A DNA stretch of 64,000 nucleotides, taken from assembly GCA_029983695.1 (NCBI GenBank), contig JASBZB010000008.1, forward strand, positions 65,108 to 129,107, given 5' to 3'. A program made the translations under genes and the position numbers. Position 1 is the stretch's first letter, and the number at the start of each line of letters is the position of its first letter. Under the pieces are notes generated by a model. It was not told where the DNA came from. It worked only from the letters and a program-made list of their open reading frames with translations, and searched no databases. Shown one piece after another: positions 44,384-54,332 of this stretch. This stretch comes from Lutispora sp003527145 (GTDB lineage: Bacteria > Bacillota > Clostridia > Lutisporales > Lutisporaceae).

Positions 44384-46777
44384 ATGAATATAGAACTACT
44401 TGCTCCTGCAGGTAATTTTGAATCACTTATTGCAGCGGTTGAGAGCGGTGCAGACGCTGTATACCTTGGCGGAACAAAGTATAATGCAAGGGCTTCTGCA
44501 AATAATTTTGATGAGGAGACGCTTATAAAAGCTGTAAAATATGCTCATATCAGAAATGTTAAGATATATATAACGGTGAATATATTGATATCTGATGATG
44601 AATTAGAGGATGCGTTGAAATATACAGAATTCTTATATAACAACGATATTGACGGAATAATTATACAGGACATAGGCCTTCTCTACTTGATAAATAAATT
44701 TTTCCCGGAAATGCCTTTGCACTGCAGCACTCAGATGACCATACATAATAGGGATGGTGTGAATATACTTAGAGGTCTAGGAGCCGATAGATTTGTGTTG
44801 GCAAGGGAGATGGATATCAAGGAAATCAGCGGCTTAGTTAAAGATACATCTGCAGAGATAGAAATCTTTATCCATGGGGCACTATGCGTATCTTATTCGG
44901 GCCAATGTCTTATGAGCAGCCTTATTGGGGGAAGAAGCGGAAATAGAGGGAAATGTGCCCAACCCTGCAGGAAAGCATATACTTTAATTGACATGGATGA
45001 TAATAAGTCGGATTCATACAAAAAATCTTATTTATTGAGCACCAAAGATTTAAACACCATAAAGCATTTGGATGAAATAATAAGAGCCGGTGTTAAATCC
45101 TTAAAGATCGAGGGGCGAATGAAGCGCCCTGAGTATGTAGCCGTAGTTGTGAAGCATTATAAAGAAGCTTTAAATAATATTATAGAAAAAGGCAAAGCAG
45201 AAATTGATGATGATGTTTATAGGGCGTTGGAAAGCGCATTTAACAGAGGTTTTACACATGGATTTTTATTCAATGAAAAAAAATCCGAAATAGTGAATAC
45301 AACAAAGCCAAGCAATAGGGGAATATTGTTAGGCAAGGTATTGTGGCAAAAAGACGGCAAAGCGGGAATATCTGTTGACAGGGGTACCATAAACAAGGGA
45401 GATGGCATTGAAATTGTGCTGGGAAATGGAGTCAGCACAGGTTTTAATATAAATTCAGCGGAAAGAGATGCTGCCGGAGCCTTGATCATTAATGCGGATA
45501 AAAAATTAACTCCGGGCTTGCCGGTATATAAGACTTTTGATAAAGCTCTTAACGATAAAGCGATCAAAGAATACTTTTATGAAAACAGGAGAAAAGTATT
45601 TCTTAGCGCGGAGTTGTTTATCAGGTCAGGAAATAATCCAAGTATTAAAATATGGGATCATGAGGGCCACAACGTTGAACTGCAAAGTGCGCATATAGCT
45701 GAGATAGCGGAAAAAGCGTCTATAACAGAGGAAAAAGCCATCGCACAACTGAAAAAAACCGGCGACACTCCATATATATTTGAGGATATAAAAGTTCATA
45801 TGGACAGCAATGTTTATGCACCCATGAGCGTATTGAACGAATTAAGAAGAGATGCACTAAAAGCGATGGATGAAGCTTTATCCTGCAGAAATAAGCGCAA
45901 AGATATTCATATAAGCAATGCAAATTTTAGGATTGATATCATTCCCGAAAAGCGTGATGATAATAAAATTTTATTTGGTGCTTCTTTGTGGAAGTATGAA
46001 AATATTAAGCCTGCAATAGAGGCCGGCATTGATTATGTTTATTACGGAACACAAGACAGGATACCCCAAACTGTGGAATTCTGCCATGAAAACAATACGG
46101 ATATATTTTTTCTTCTTCCGAATATTATAAAGGATGGAGAGATTGAAAAATACCGCAAAATAATAAAAGAGAACAATTTTGACGGAATAGTCATATCAAA
46201 CATCAGCCAGCTAAGCTTTGCAAATATAAAGCCTGGATTGAAAGTAACAGGCAATTATAGCCTGAATGTTTTTAATAAAAGAAGCTTAGAGGTATATATG
46301 GAAATGGGTGCTCATGTAATATGCCCCTCTGTAGAGCTTGCACTAAAACAGATTAAGCCTATGGCTGGATATTATGGAAGCAGAATGGAGCTTATGGTTT
46401 ACGGCCAATTGCCATTGATGACCATGGAATACTGCCCGCTTTCATCATCTGACGGATGCAAAGACTGCAGCAAGCAGAGCAAATATGGTCTGAAGGATGA
46501 AAGAGGAGCTGTATTCCCTATATATTGCAATGATCATAAGACACAACTGCTGAACAGTCATATTTTATTTATGGCAGAGTATATGAATAGAATCATCGAA
46601 ACAGGTGTCAAGAGGTTTAGAATGGACTTCTATAGGGAGAAGACAAGAGAAATCAAGGAAATTATAGAGCTTTATAAAGATTTCAGAAATCAAGATGGTG
46701 GGAAATATGTTGATGTGATACAACGAATAAAAAATATCGGACATACAAAAGGTCATTACTTCAGGGGAGTTGATTAA
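44384..46777 (+). CDS. U32 family peptidase (RlhA/YrrO-like, DUF3656)
   Basis: The 797-residue protein begins NIELLAPAGNFESLIAAVESGADAVYLGG, the U32 start, and has the signature EIFIHGALCVSYSGQC and a Cys pair in GKCAQPCRKAY (possible iron-sulfur or metal site). The C-terminal half contains a second U32-like stretch with VYGQLPLMTMEYCPL and more cysteines (SSDGCKDCSKQ). Homologues modify RNA or act as collagenase-like proteins; the exact substrate is not certain. It adjoins zapA and precedes a two-component pair. Confidence 0.88.
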   Translation: MNIELLAPAGNFESLIAAVESGADAVYLGGTKYNARASANNFDEETLIKAVKYAHIRNVKIYITVNILISDDELEDALKYTEFLYNNDIDGIIIQDIGLLYLINKFFPEMPLHCSTQMTIHNRDGVNILRGLGADRFVLAREMDIKEISGLVKDTSAEIEIFIHGALCVSYSGQCLMSSLIGGRSGNRGKCAQPCRKAYTLIDMDDNKSDSYKKSYLLSTKDLNTIKHLDEIIRAGVKSLKIEGRMKRPEYVAVVVKHYKEALNNIIEKGKAEIDDDVYRALESAFNRGFTHGFLFNEKKSEIVNTTKPSNRGILLGKVLWQKDGKAGISVDRGTINKGDGIEIVLGNGVSTGFNINSAERDAAGALIINADKKLTPGLPVYKTFDKALNDKAIKEYFYENRRKVFLSAELFIRSGNNPSIKIWDHEGHNVELQSAHIAEIAEKASITEEKAIAQLKKTGDTPYIFEDIKVHMDSNVYAPMSVLNELRRDALKAMDEALSCRNKRKDIHISNANFRIDIIPEKRDDNKILFGASLWKYENIKPAIEAGIDYVYYGTQDRIPQTVEFCHENNTDIFFLLPNIIKDGEIEKYRKIIKENNFDGIVISNISQLSFANIKPGLKVTGNYSLNVFNKRSLEVYMEMGAHVICPSVELALKQIKPMAGYYGSRMELMVYGQLPLMTMEYCPLSSSDGCKDCSKQSKYGLKDERGAVFPIYCNDHKTQLLNSHILFMAEYMNRIIETGVKRFRMDFYREKTREIKEIIELYKDFRNQDGGKYVDVIQRIKNIGHTKGHYFRGVD

Positions 46778-46792
46778 AGGAGGCAGTTTCTC

Positions 46793-47479
46793 TTGGAAAA
46801 GGTTATTAGAATTTTGCTCGTGGAAGATGAAGCCAAGATGAGAGAACTTATTAGGATTGCTTTTAAAAAAGAAAATTTTGAAACATATGAAGCCGTTGAT
46901 GGTAAACAAGCCCTAAATATTTTCAAGAATTTTCACTTTGATATCATTATTTTGGATATCATGCTGCCGGAGATAGATGGATGGACCGTATGCAGGGAAA
47001 TAAGGAAAAACTCAGATATACCGATAATATTGCTGACGGCAAGAGGAGAGGAATTCGATAAGCTTTTTGGATTTGAGCTTGGCGCAGATGATTACATAGT
47101 AAAGCCTTTTAGTCCCAGAGAATTAGTTGCAAGAGTAAAAGCTCTATTGAGAAGAGCTGAGAGCAAAAATAAAGAGATATCAAGTGAGTTTGATATCGGA
47201 GGTATTAGTATTAATACCTTGTCAAGAGAAGTTAAAATTAATGGCAATACTATAAATCTTACAAATAAAGAATATGAGCTTTTGCTTTTTCTGTCGACAA
47301 ATCAGAATATTGTTTTCACCAGGGAGCAATTGCTCTTAAAAGTATGGGGATACGACCAATACGGAGACCCGAGAACAGTTGATACTCATATCAAGAGAAT
47401 CAGGGAAAAATTAGGAGGCAAGAACAGCTGCATTGCTACAATTTGGGGAGTAGGATATAAATTTGAGGTACCGAAATGA
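46793..47479 (+). CDS. OmpR/PhoB-type response regulator
   Basis: The 228-residue protein has a receiver domain with ILLVEDEAKM, phospho-acceptor Asp near residue 54 in ILDIMLPE and KPF Lys, and a winged-helix DNA-binding domain (about 130-226, NLTNKEYELLLFLS and RTVDTHIKRIREKLG). TTG at 46793 follows AAAGGAGG by 9 bases. It overlaps the kinase gene by ATGA, so the two proteins are almost surely partners. Confidence 0.95.
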   Translation: MEKVIRILLVEDEAKMRELIRIAFKKENFETYEAVDGKQALNIFKNFHFDIIILDIMLPEIDGWTVCREIRKNSDIPIILLTARGEEFDKLFGFELGADDYIVKPFSPRELVARVKALLRRAESKNKEISSEFDIGGISINTLSREVKINGNTINLTNKEYELLLFLSTNQNIVFTREQLLLKVWGYDQYGDPRTVDTHIKRIREKLGGKNSCIATIWGVGYKFEVPK

Positions 47480-48942
47480 AGCATAACAGTATTATGATAA
47501 AGCTCTGGAGCGGAATTATCGTTACAATACTTTGCATACTTTTTATGAGCATGGTTTTTCAAACAAGATTTCTTTATTCATTTTATTTTAATGAAAAAGT
47601 AAAAGAGGTCGAAAAGATTGGTCAGGACATCGCAAGAGCCCTGGGAAGAAATGAATATAATTTTAATATACCCTATGTAGACGCTATTAGAAATGTGAAC
47701 GATATGATCATTGTTACCGGCATAAGCGGTAGAATAACATATATTACAGGAAGTGCAGATTATAAGCAAGGGTGGGTTTTTGGGCTAAAGTATTTGGATG
47801 ACATACTAGATGGTGAAAAGATTCAAGATGAGAATAAAATGCTTAAGGGGCTTGATTCCCTTATAATAGGCGTGCCGATAAAGAGGAGCCAGGAGCCTCT
47901 GTGGGATGTTAAGCAGAAGCAGCTGTATGAGAATGAGATTGAAAGCAGAGCACTTCAAGAAATCATTGGAGCAGTATATATAGTAACCCCGCTGGAGCCC
48001 CTGGAAACGACTATTCAAGCCATAAAGATTCAATTCTTATATATATTTATAGGAGCTATTATAATATCTTCACTTATTGCTCTTCTATTGTCGCATAGCT
48101 TTTCCGACCCATTGATTAAAATTAATGATGCTGCCAAGGAGATAGCCCGGGGTAATTATAATACGAAAATACATCTTAAGTCCAGCAGGGAGATAATTAC
48201 ACTGGGAGAAACCATAAATAATTTGGCCAGACAACTTTCGAGGGTAGAACAAATACGCAGAGAGTTTATTGCAAATGTGTCCCATGAGCTGCGAACACCT
48301 CTCAGCTATCTCAAGGGCTATACAGAAATTCTGATCGATGGCCTGGCTGAAACAGATAGTGATAGAGAAAAATATTTGAATATAATTTTGGAGGAATCAG
48401 AAAGGTTAAGAAAGATGGTGGATGAAATACTGCATCTTTCACAGATTGAAGCAGGGTCCATACAGTTGAAGCTGTCTCCCTTCAGTATAGATGCTCTTAT
48501 AAAGCGGACTATTGACAAGATACTGCCTTTGGCAGTCAAAAGAGATATCTCCATAAAGTATAACAAGGTTGATGATGACTTGTTGTTATGCCTGGCAGAT
48601 GAAAACAGAATAAAACAAGTGTTGATCAATCTTATGACCAATGCGACCAAACACTCCTACGATCATAGCAATATACTGATAAGCTCATATAGATTAAATG
48701 ACAGAATATATATCTGTGTCAGAGATTTCGGTGAAGGTATCTCCGAAGAAGATCTGCCATTTATCTGGGATAGATTTTATACGGCAGGAAAATCTAAGGA
48801 TAAAAGTATAGAAGGGATTGGTCTGGGGCTGTCAATAATAAAGAGCATAATAAATGCACATGGCTGCGATATCACAGTAAATAGCGTAAAGGAAGAGGGA
48901 ACTGAATTTTGCTTCTGGCTGCCTTCTTATGCAGAAAATTGA
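47476..48942 (+). CDS. HAMP-containing sensor histidine kinase
   Basis: The 488-residue protein has two membrane segments (about 12-30 and 180-205) around an external sensor domain of about 150 residues, a HAMP linker, HisKA with FIANVSHELRTPLSYLKGY (His near residue 268) and an HATPase domain with LMTNATKHS, VRDFGEGI and GIGLGLSIIKSI. The ligand is unknown. Its organisation resembles PhoR/ResE-type kinases. Confidence 0.95.
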   Translation: MKHNSIMIKLWSGIIVTILCILFMSMVFQTRFLYSFYFNEKVKEVEKIGQDIARALGRNEYNFNIPYVDAIRNVNDMIIVTGISGRITYITGSADYKQGWVFGLKYLDDILDGEKIQDENKMLKGLDSLIIGVPIKRSQEPLWDVKQKQLYENEIESRALQEIIGAVYIVTPLEPLETTIQAIKIQFLYIFIGAIIISSLIALLLSHSFSDPLIKINDAAKEIARGNYNTKIHLKSSREIITLGETINNLARQLSRVEQIRREFIANVSHELRTPLSYLKGYTEILIDGLAETDSDREKYLNIILEESERLRKMVDEILHLSQIEAGSIQLKLSPFSIDALIKRTIDKILPLAVKRDISIKYNKVDDDLLLCLADENRIKQVLINLMTNATKHSYDHSNILISSYRLNDRIYICVRDFGEGISEEDLPFIWDRFYTAGKSKDKSIEGIGLGLSIIKSIINAHGCDITVNSVKEEGTEFCFWLPSYAEN

Positions 48943-49033
48943 TTCCACTGCAATAGCTGTTCTAATGGCTGATATAAAATTGCATTGTGAAGGGACTTAG
49001 AGTTTGTTAGCGAAGCATAGGATCAGTCGCGTC

Positions 49034-49058
49034 AATTGTTATCAGTCAATATAATAGA
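49034..49058 (+). promoter_or_regulatory. second copy of the GTTATCAGT motif, upstream of mutS2
   Basis: AATTGTTATCAGTCA followed by ATATAATAGA, 29 bases before the mutS2 start. TATAAT at 49050-49055 could be a -10 box, but no -35 hexamer lies 17 bases upstream. Confidence 0.4.
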
Positions 49059-49086
49059 TTTAATAGTAATTAATGGAGTGATATAA

Positions 49087-51459
49087 ATGAATGAAAAAAC
49101 ATTGCGGGTTTTAGAATACCAAAAAATAATAAAGCTTGTTGCAGATGAGACGGTATCGGGCCTCGGACGGGAAATCGCTTCATCTTTAAAACCAAGCAAT
49201 AATATATACGAGATAAAGGAATGGCTGCAAGAAACAACCGAAGCTACTGATATAATATTGAAAAGAGGAAATTTTCCTTTAGAAGGCATGCATGACATAA
49301 GAGTAGCCTTAAGAAAGGCTGAGATAGGTTCAATGTTGGGAATGGATGAATTGCTGCTGACATCCTATACCCTGGCATCTGCAAGAAAGATCAAGGCTTT
49401 CATGAAGGAGGATAAAGGGGAAAGTGCTTATCCTATAATTGAAGACCTTGTAAATTTGCTGAGTGAATATAAGAATATAGAGAATAGTATAAACAACTCA
49501 ATATTGAATGATGAAGAAATATCAGACAATGCGAGCCCGGAATTAAATACTATCAGAAGGAAGATACGAGATAAGCATAGCCAGATAAAGGATAAATTAA
49601 ATAGTATGGTGACCTCCTCCACTTACCAAAAATATCTCCAAGAACAAATTGTTACGATGAGAGGGGACAGATATGTACTGCCTGTTAAGCAAGAATATAG
49701 GGGCAATGTGCCGGGTATAGTCCATGATCAATCCTCAAGCGGTGCTACTTTATTTATAGAGCCCATGACAGTGGTTGAATTGAATAATGATCTAACGCAG
49801 CTGAAGCTGAGGGAAAAAGAAGAGATTGAGAGGATCTTGATAGCCCTTTCAGCAATGATAACAGAGAATTATGAAGGCATCAAAACTAACATGGAGATAC
49901 TGTCAACCCTTGACTTTATTTTTGCCAAAGCCAAGTTTTCCCTTAAATATAGATGTTCTGAACCCATCATTAATATAGAGGGCAGAATAAATATTAAAAA
50001 GGCAAGGCATCCGCTGCTGGATCCTAAGATTGTGGTTCCGATAGATATCAGGGCGGGAGAAAGCTTTAATACTTTAGTTATAACAGGACCAAATACAGGA
50101 GGAAAAACTGTTACGCTAAAGACAACAGGCCTGCTTAACCTGATGGCCCAATCAGGCTTGCATATTCCTGCAGCAGATTATAGTGAAATTCCTGTATTTG
50201 ATCAGATATATGCGGATATAGGAGATGAACAAAGCATAGAACAAAGCTTGAGCACCTTCTCCTCACACATGAAAAATATAGTAACAATATTAGCTAATAT
50301 ATCAGAGAATGCTTTGGTTTTACTGGATGAACTTGGCGCAGGAACAGACCCTACAGAGGGTGCTGCACTTGCAATGGCAATTTTGGATCTTCTCCATGAA
50401 AAAAGTGTAAGGACTGTAGCAACTACCCATTACAGCGAGTTGAAGATTTATGCCTTGACCACACCCGGAGTATGTAATGCAAGTGTGGAATTTGATATTG
50501 AGACATTACAGCCTACTTATAAACTATCCATTGGAGTTCCGGGAAAATCTAACGCCTTTGAAATATCCAAAAAGCTTGGCCTTGACGACTTAATAGTTGA
50601 GAAGGCAAAAGAATTCATCACAAAGGATAACATAAAGTTTGAAGATGTAATTGCCGCTTTGGAGGAAAGCCGTAAAAAGGCAGATGAAGAGAAATATATT
50701 GCTCAAAGGCTGAGAAATGAAATCGAAAAGACGAAAGAAGAAGCCGATAAGCGTTTGGAAAAGATTATGGCACAAAAGGATAGGGTCATTGAAGAGGCTA
50801 ATAGATCGGCAAGGCTTATGGTAGAAAAGCATAAGGAAGAAGTTGATTCTTTAATAAAACAGCTTAGGGATGCAATAGATAAGGATAATGAAGAAAAGGC
50901 AAGAACCATAGAAAAGGTCAGAAAGGGTTTTAAATCTATAGAAGATGAAACAGAAAAAACCTATGGGATTGCGCATACTACGAGAATCAGCCATAAGCCT
51001 CCGGAAAAATTGAAGCTGGGTGACACGGTGAAAATATTGAATTTAAACCAAAAGGGAAATATAATTACCCTGCCGGATGATAACGGCAACCTCACTGTTC
51101 AAGCGGGGATAATGAAAATAAATGTAAACATTAAAGATATACAACTGGATAAAGATGTTAAAGAAGAGGTTATGACACAAAGATATGCCAGGATTGAAAA
51201 AGCAAAGGCTTCACAGGTTCCTCATCAACTGGACCTCAGAGGGAAAACTCTGGATGAGACCCTGCTGGATATAGATAAGTATCTTGACGATGTTTATCTC
51301 GCCGGCATTCCAACTGTAACAATAATCCATGGCAAAGGTACAGGGGTGCTTAGAAACGGTGTAAAAGATTTTTTAAAAAACCATGCCCATGTAAAATCAT
51401 TTAGGACAGGAGGTTATAACGAGGGTGGACTTGGTGCTACCATCGTAGAGATAAAATGA
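49087..51459 (+). CDS. mutS2: MutS2 ATPase/endonuclease
   Basis: The 790-residue protein has a MutS-type ATPase core with Walker A GPNTGGKTVTLKT (near residue 335), LDELGAGTDPTEG Walker B and the ATTHYSELK switch, then a coiled coil (about 515-620) and a C-terminal Smr nuclease domain with LDLRGKTLDETL and TIIHGKGTGVLRNGV. MutS2 acts on recombination intermediates or collided ribosomes, depending on the species. It has no mismatch-recognition domain. It overlaps the DUF523 gene by ATGA. Confidence 0.96.
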   Translation: MNEKTLRVLEYQKIIKLVADETVSGLGREIASSLKPSNNIYEIKEWLQETTEATDIILKRGNFPLEGMHDIRVALRKAEIGSMLGMDELLLTSYTLASARKIKAFMKEDKGESAYPIIEDLVNLLSEYKNIENSINNSILNDEEISDNASPELNTIRRKIRDKHSQIKDKLNSMVTSSTYQKYLQEQIVTMRGDRYVLPVKQEYRGNVPGIVHDQSSSGATLFIEPMTVVELNNDLTQLKLREKEEIERILIALSAMITENYEGIKTNMEILSTLDFIFAKAKFSLKYRCSEPIINIEGRINIKKARHPLLDPKIVVPIDIRAGESFNTLVITGPNTGGKTVTLKTTGLLNLMAQSGLHIPAADYSEIPVFDQIYADIGDEQSIEQSLSTFSSHMKNIVTILANISENALVLLDELGAGTDPTEGAALAMAILDLLHEKSVRTVATTHYSELKIYALTTPGVCNASVEFDIETLQPTYKLSIGVPGKSNAFEISKKLGLDDLIVEKAKEFITKDNIKFEDVIAALEESRKKADEEKYIAQRLRNEIEKTKEEADKRLEKIMAQKDRVIEEANRSARLMVEKHKEEVDSLIKQLRDAIDKDNEEKARTIEKVRKGFKSIEDETEKTYGIAHTTRISHKPPEKLKLGDTVKILNLNQKGNIITLPDDNGNLTVQAGIMKINVNIKDIQLDKDVKEEVMTQRYARIEKAKASQVPHQLDLRGKTLDETLLDIDKYLDDVYLAGIPTVTIIHGKGTGVLRNGVKDFLKNHAHVKSFRTGGYNEGGLGATIVEIK

Positions 51460-51887
51460 ATATAATAGTGAGCGCATGCCTTTTAGGCATAAATACCAGA
51501 TATGATGGAGACAGCTGCAATAATGAAGGTGTAAAGGCATTGCTAAAATATCATAATTTGATACCTGTATGTCCTGAACAGCTTGGAGGCATGTCTACTC
51601 CAAGATACCCATCAGAAATTTCTGCAGGGAGTGGTACTGTTAAAAATCATCATGGTGAAGATGTGACCTCATTTTTCAGGAAAGGAGCAGAAGAGGCACT
51701 GAGAATAGCTCATTTATATGGGTGCAAATATGCAATACTGAAATCCAAAAGTCCGTCCTGCGGTCATGGCTTGATTTATGATGGGACTTTTTCCGGAAAG
51801 CTGATAAAGGGAAATGGCCTTTGCACTCAAATGTTCATAAATGACGGTATAAAAGTTTATACAGAAAATGATGAATTTTTATTATAA
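51456..51887 (+). CDS. DUF523 family protein
   Basis: The 143-residue protein begins NIIVSACLLGINTRYDGDS, the hallmark of DUF523, with PVCPEQLGGMSTPR and CKYAILKSKSPSCG later. Conserved Cys residues (ACLLG, VCPEQ, SPSCG) suggest metal or redox chemistry; the function is not settled. It is translationally coupled to mutS2. Confidence 0.88.
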   Translation: MNIIVSACLLGINTRYDGDSCNNEGVKALLKYHNLIPVCPEQLGGMSTPRYPSEISAGSGTVKNHHGEDVTSFFRKGAEEALRIAHLYGCKYAILKSKSPSCGHGLIYDGTFSGKLIKGNGLCTQMFINDGIKVYTENDEFLL

Positions 51888-51895
51888 TTTTTGCT

Positions 51896-51934
51896 AAAAT
51901 GATTGATGCGGGACAGCGCCGCATCAATCATTTT
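51896..51934. terminator. bidirectional terminator between DUF523 and LysR genes
   Basis: A 16-bp perfect stem with arms at 51896-51911 and 51919-51934 (AAAATGATTGATGCGG and its complement) and a 7-base loop, with A/T ends on both sides. Confidence 0.85.
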
Positions 51935-51942
51935 AATCTTGA

Positions 51943-52848
51943 CTAATGGTTTTCATAATAGGATATAGCATATTCTTTAAACATATCAGTTATTGGAGAC
52001 ATAGGCCTGCTCTTATGGTAAACCATATAGAACTCTCTATTCAAACTGAATTCCTTTAATTCATAGGCATTTATCAACCCGAACTTAACATAATCTTCTG
52101 CGCTTATTGAAGACACGATAGAAACCCCAAGCCCAAGGCTCACCGCTTGCTTTATCGCTTCGGTGCTGTTCATTTGAGCGACTACATTTATTGATTTTGG
52201 ATCTATATCAGCCTTGATCAGCTTTTTTTCAAATTCCTTTCTAGTACCTGAGCCTGTCTCTCTAAAAATGAAATTCTCATTTTTCAAGTCTTCCATCGAT
52301 ATCTTATTGCCGTCTATTTCTGCAATTCTTTTATTTTTGGGAGTTATAATAACCATTTTATCTTCAAGCAATTTTTCGTATTTTAGCTTTTCATTATTGA
52401 TTATTGAGCCTACTACACCTATCTCAAAGCTGTTATCCAGCAGTTCTTCAATTACTTGTTTTGTGTCCAACTGTATTAAATTAAAAACGATATTTTTATA
52501 TTTTTTCTGAAATCCGAGGATTAGTTCGGGGATTATATACTGGCCCGGGACAGTAGATGCTGCAATTTCAAGCTTTCCTGAAGAACCCTTTGTGAAGCCG
52601 TTGAGAGAAAATACCGCTGCATCTCTTGTGTTCATAAGATTGAGAGCATATTCAAAAAATATCTTACCGGCTTCTGTAGGTAAAACCTCCTTTGCAGATC
52701 TGTCAATCAGCTTGGTGCCGATTTCATTTTCTAAAGAATTTATATGAGCGCTTACGGTTGGCTGGGTTAAATATATAGCATCAGCAGCTTTTGAAAAACT
52801 TTTGTGCCGGACTACATAAACAAAGGCTTCTATTTGCTTAAAATCCAT
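51943..52848 (-). CDS. LysR family transcriptional regulator, probably selenium-metabolism type
   Basis: The 301-residue protein has an N-terminal helix-turn-helix (MDFKQIEAFVYVVRHKSFSK, DAIYLTQPTVSAHINSLENE) and a LysR substrate-binding domain (about 90-300). It resembles the LysR subgroup found with selenium-metabolism genes, and the divergent DUF3343 gene supports that, but the ligand is not proven. The ATG at 52848 has GGGGGT upstream and is preferred over 52890. It probably controls the divergent gene. Confidence 0.85.
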   Translation of the reverse strand: MDFKQIEAFVYVVRHKSFSKAADAIYLTQPTVSAHINSLENEIGTKLIDRSAKEVLPTEAGKIFFEYALNLMNTRDAAVFSLNGFTKGSSGKLEIAASTVPGQYIIPELILGFQKKYKNIVFNLIQLDTKQVIEELLDNSFEIGVVGSIINNEKLKYEKLLEDKMVIITPKNKRIAEIDGNKISMEDLKNENFIFRETGSGTRKEFEKKLIKADIDPKSINVVAQMNSTEAIKQAVSLGLGVSIVSSISAEDYVKFGLINAYELKEFSLNREFYMVYHKSRPMSPITDMFKEYAISYYENH

Positions 52849-52884
52849 TTCTGCTACCCCCATAATAAATATTGAAAAATTAAA

Positions 52885-52900
52885 TATCATCTAAATGATA
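52885..52900. promoter_or_regulatory. inverted repeat, candidate LysR operator
   Basis: TATCAT and ATGATA are perfect complements around CTAA, 37 bases upstream of the LysR start and between the two divergent genes. The ATCAT/ATGAT core fits the T-N11-A pattern of LysR sites. Confidence 0.45.
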
Positions 52901-52968
52901 CAACTCTATATGGATTAAGTCAAAAATAATTGATTAAAAATAACAACCCGGGCAGATAAAACATTAAT

Positions 52969-52997
52969 TTGATTATGAGGAAAAAGGATAGTATAAT
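52969..52997 (+). promoter_or_regulatory. promoter of the DUF3343 gene
   Basis: TTGATT at 52969-52974 and TATAAT at 52992-52997 with a 17-base spacer, 26 bases before the start. Confidence 0.65.
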
Positions 52998-53022
52998 ATA
53001 TAATCGTCAAGAGGTGATAAAA

Positions 53023-53289
53023 ATGGCTGAAAAACAATATATTTTTACATTTAATTCAACACATCATGCATTGATGTTTGAAAAAGCAGCAAATGAGAAT
53101 AATTCTAATATTATAATGATGCCTGTTCCCAGAAGTATAGCATCAAGCTGTGGCTTGGCGGTCAAATTCAGTCAGGAAAATTATGATGAAATAGTGGAGA
53201 TAGTGAAGAATAAAGGATTAAGCTATGCTGATCTATATAGAATAGAAGACTTTGGCGGAGAAAAAAAATACATTAAGCAGGATATATAG
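53023..53289 (+). CDS. DUF3343 protein, putative Se/S carrier-like
   Basis: The 88-residue protein starts MAEKQYIFTFNSTHHALMFE and has MPVPRSIASSCGLAVKF with a conserved Cys, then the YADLYRIED segment, all typical of DUF3343, which is often annotated as a selenium or sulfur carrier-like protein. GAGGTGA precedes the ATG. The neighbouring regulator fits. The chemistry remains inference. Confidence 0.82.
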   Translation: MAEKQYIFTFNSTHHALMFEKAANENNSNIIMMPVPRSIASSCGLAVKFSQENYDEIVEIVKNKGLSYADLYRIEDFGGEKKYIKQDI

Positions 53290-53328
53290 GATACTCTAAA
53301 TTTTTTTTGATAACTTGGAGGTAAGATT

Positions 53329-54216
53329 TTGAGCAAAAAGAAAAAATTTCTTAAAATATTTTTGATCAGCTTTGCGGTAGCTTTAGCTTCATTATATGGT
53401 GTACTATATTTATTTTTGAACAGTATAAGCATTAAACCCACTGATGGAGTATCTCCAATGCCGGATAAAAGGGTGAATGTACTGGTCATAGGGGTTGCCA
53501 AGAATTTGTCCGACACAATAATGATGGCAAGTTATGATATGGAAAAAGATAAAGTAGACATTTTTTCGATTCCCAGGGATACCTATTACCCTAGAAAAGG
53601 TTATAATCATGCAGCCCAAAAGAAGGTTAATGCAGTATATGGGAGCAGCGGCGCTGAAGGCCTTGTAAAAGCAGTAGAAGATATTACCAAGATGGATATT
53701 GATTATTATGTGCAATTTGACTATGAAGCTGTAAAGGCTATTGTAGACGGGCTGGGCGGCTTAAAAGTAGAAGTGCCTAATGACATGAATTATGATGATC
53801 CTGCTGATGATCTTCATATTCATTTTAAAAAAGGACAAGTAGTAAAGAATGGCGAGGATATCGTAAAGCTATTGCGCTGGAGAAAAAACAACAAAGGCGG
53901 AGGCTATAAAGAAGGGGATTTGGGCAGAATAAAAATGCAGCAGCAAATTGTTAAGCTGGGCATGGAAAAGGTTATAAACGGAAACATTGTTGCAAACTTT
54001 CTCAAGCTCCAAAGCCCAATAACAAAATACGTAAAAACCAGCATGACGCCTAAAGAAATGATGTATTTTGCCAATAAGGCAAAAGATATAAACTCTGAGA
54101 GTATATTTTTCCATACTGTACCTGGAAATCCTAAGACTATGGAGGGCCTTTCATTTTTCGTAATAAATAAGGACAAGCTAAAAGAAGAAATAGACCTGGT
54201 TATGGCGGAGGAATAA
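53329..54216 (+). CDS. LCP (LytR-CpsA-Psr) family protein
   Basis: The 295-residue protein has an N-terminal membrane anchor (ISFAVALASLYGVLYLFL) and an LCP domain: VNVLVIGVAKNLSDTIMM, KVDIFSIPRDTYYPRKG (with the Arg and Asp that bind polyprenyl pyrophosphate) and LLRWRKNNKGG near the end. These enzymes transfer glycopolymers to peptidoglycan outside the membrane. TTG at 53329 follows GGAGGT. A terminator follows the gene. Confidence 0.92.
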   Translation: MSKKKKFLKIFLISFAVALASLYGVLYLFLNSISIKPTDGVSPMPDKRVNVLVIGVAKNLSDTIMMASYDMEKDKVDIFSIPRDTYYPRKGYNHAAQKKVNAVYGSSGAEGLVKAVEDITKMDIDYYVQFDYEAVKAIVDGLGGLKVEVPNDMNYDDPADDLHIHFKKGQVVKNGEDIVKLLRWRKNNKGGGYKEGDLGRIKMQQQIVKLGMEKVINGNIVANFLKLQSPITKYVKTSMTPKEMMYFANKAKDINSESIFFHTVPGNPKTMEGLSFFVINKDKLKEEIDLVMAEE

Positions 54217-54225
54217 TTGTCTTCA

Positions 54226-54266
54226 AACCTCTTTTAAACTGCAGCAATATTAAAAGAGGTTCTTTT
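54226..54266 (+). terminator. terminator after the LCP gene
   Basis: AACCTCTTTTAA at 54226-54237 pairs perfectly with TTAAAAGAGGTT at 54250-54261, followed by CTTTTC. Confidence 0.8.
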
Positions 54267-54271
54267 CACGC

Positions 54272-54301
54272 TTGGACAGCATATGTATGTTGTGATAAAA
54301 T
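54272..54301 (+). promoter_or_regulatory. promoter of the LUD-ptb-ior genes
   Basis: TTGGAC at 54272-54277 and TAAAAT at 54296-54301 with an 18-base spacer. Confidence 0.45.
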
Positions 54302-54332
54302 AAAAAATGAGAGAAGGAGAGGGGGTGTTTTC

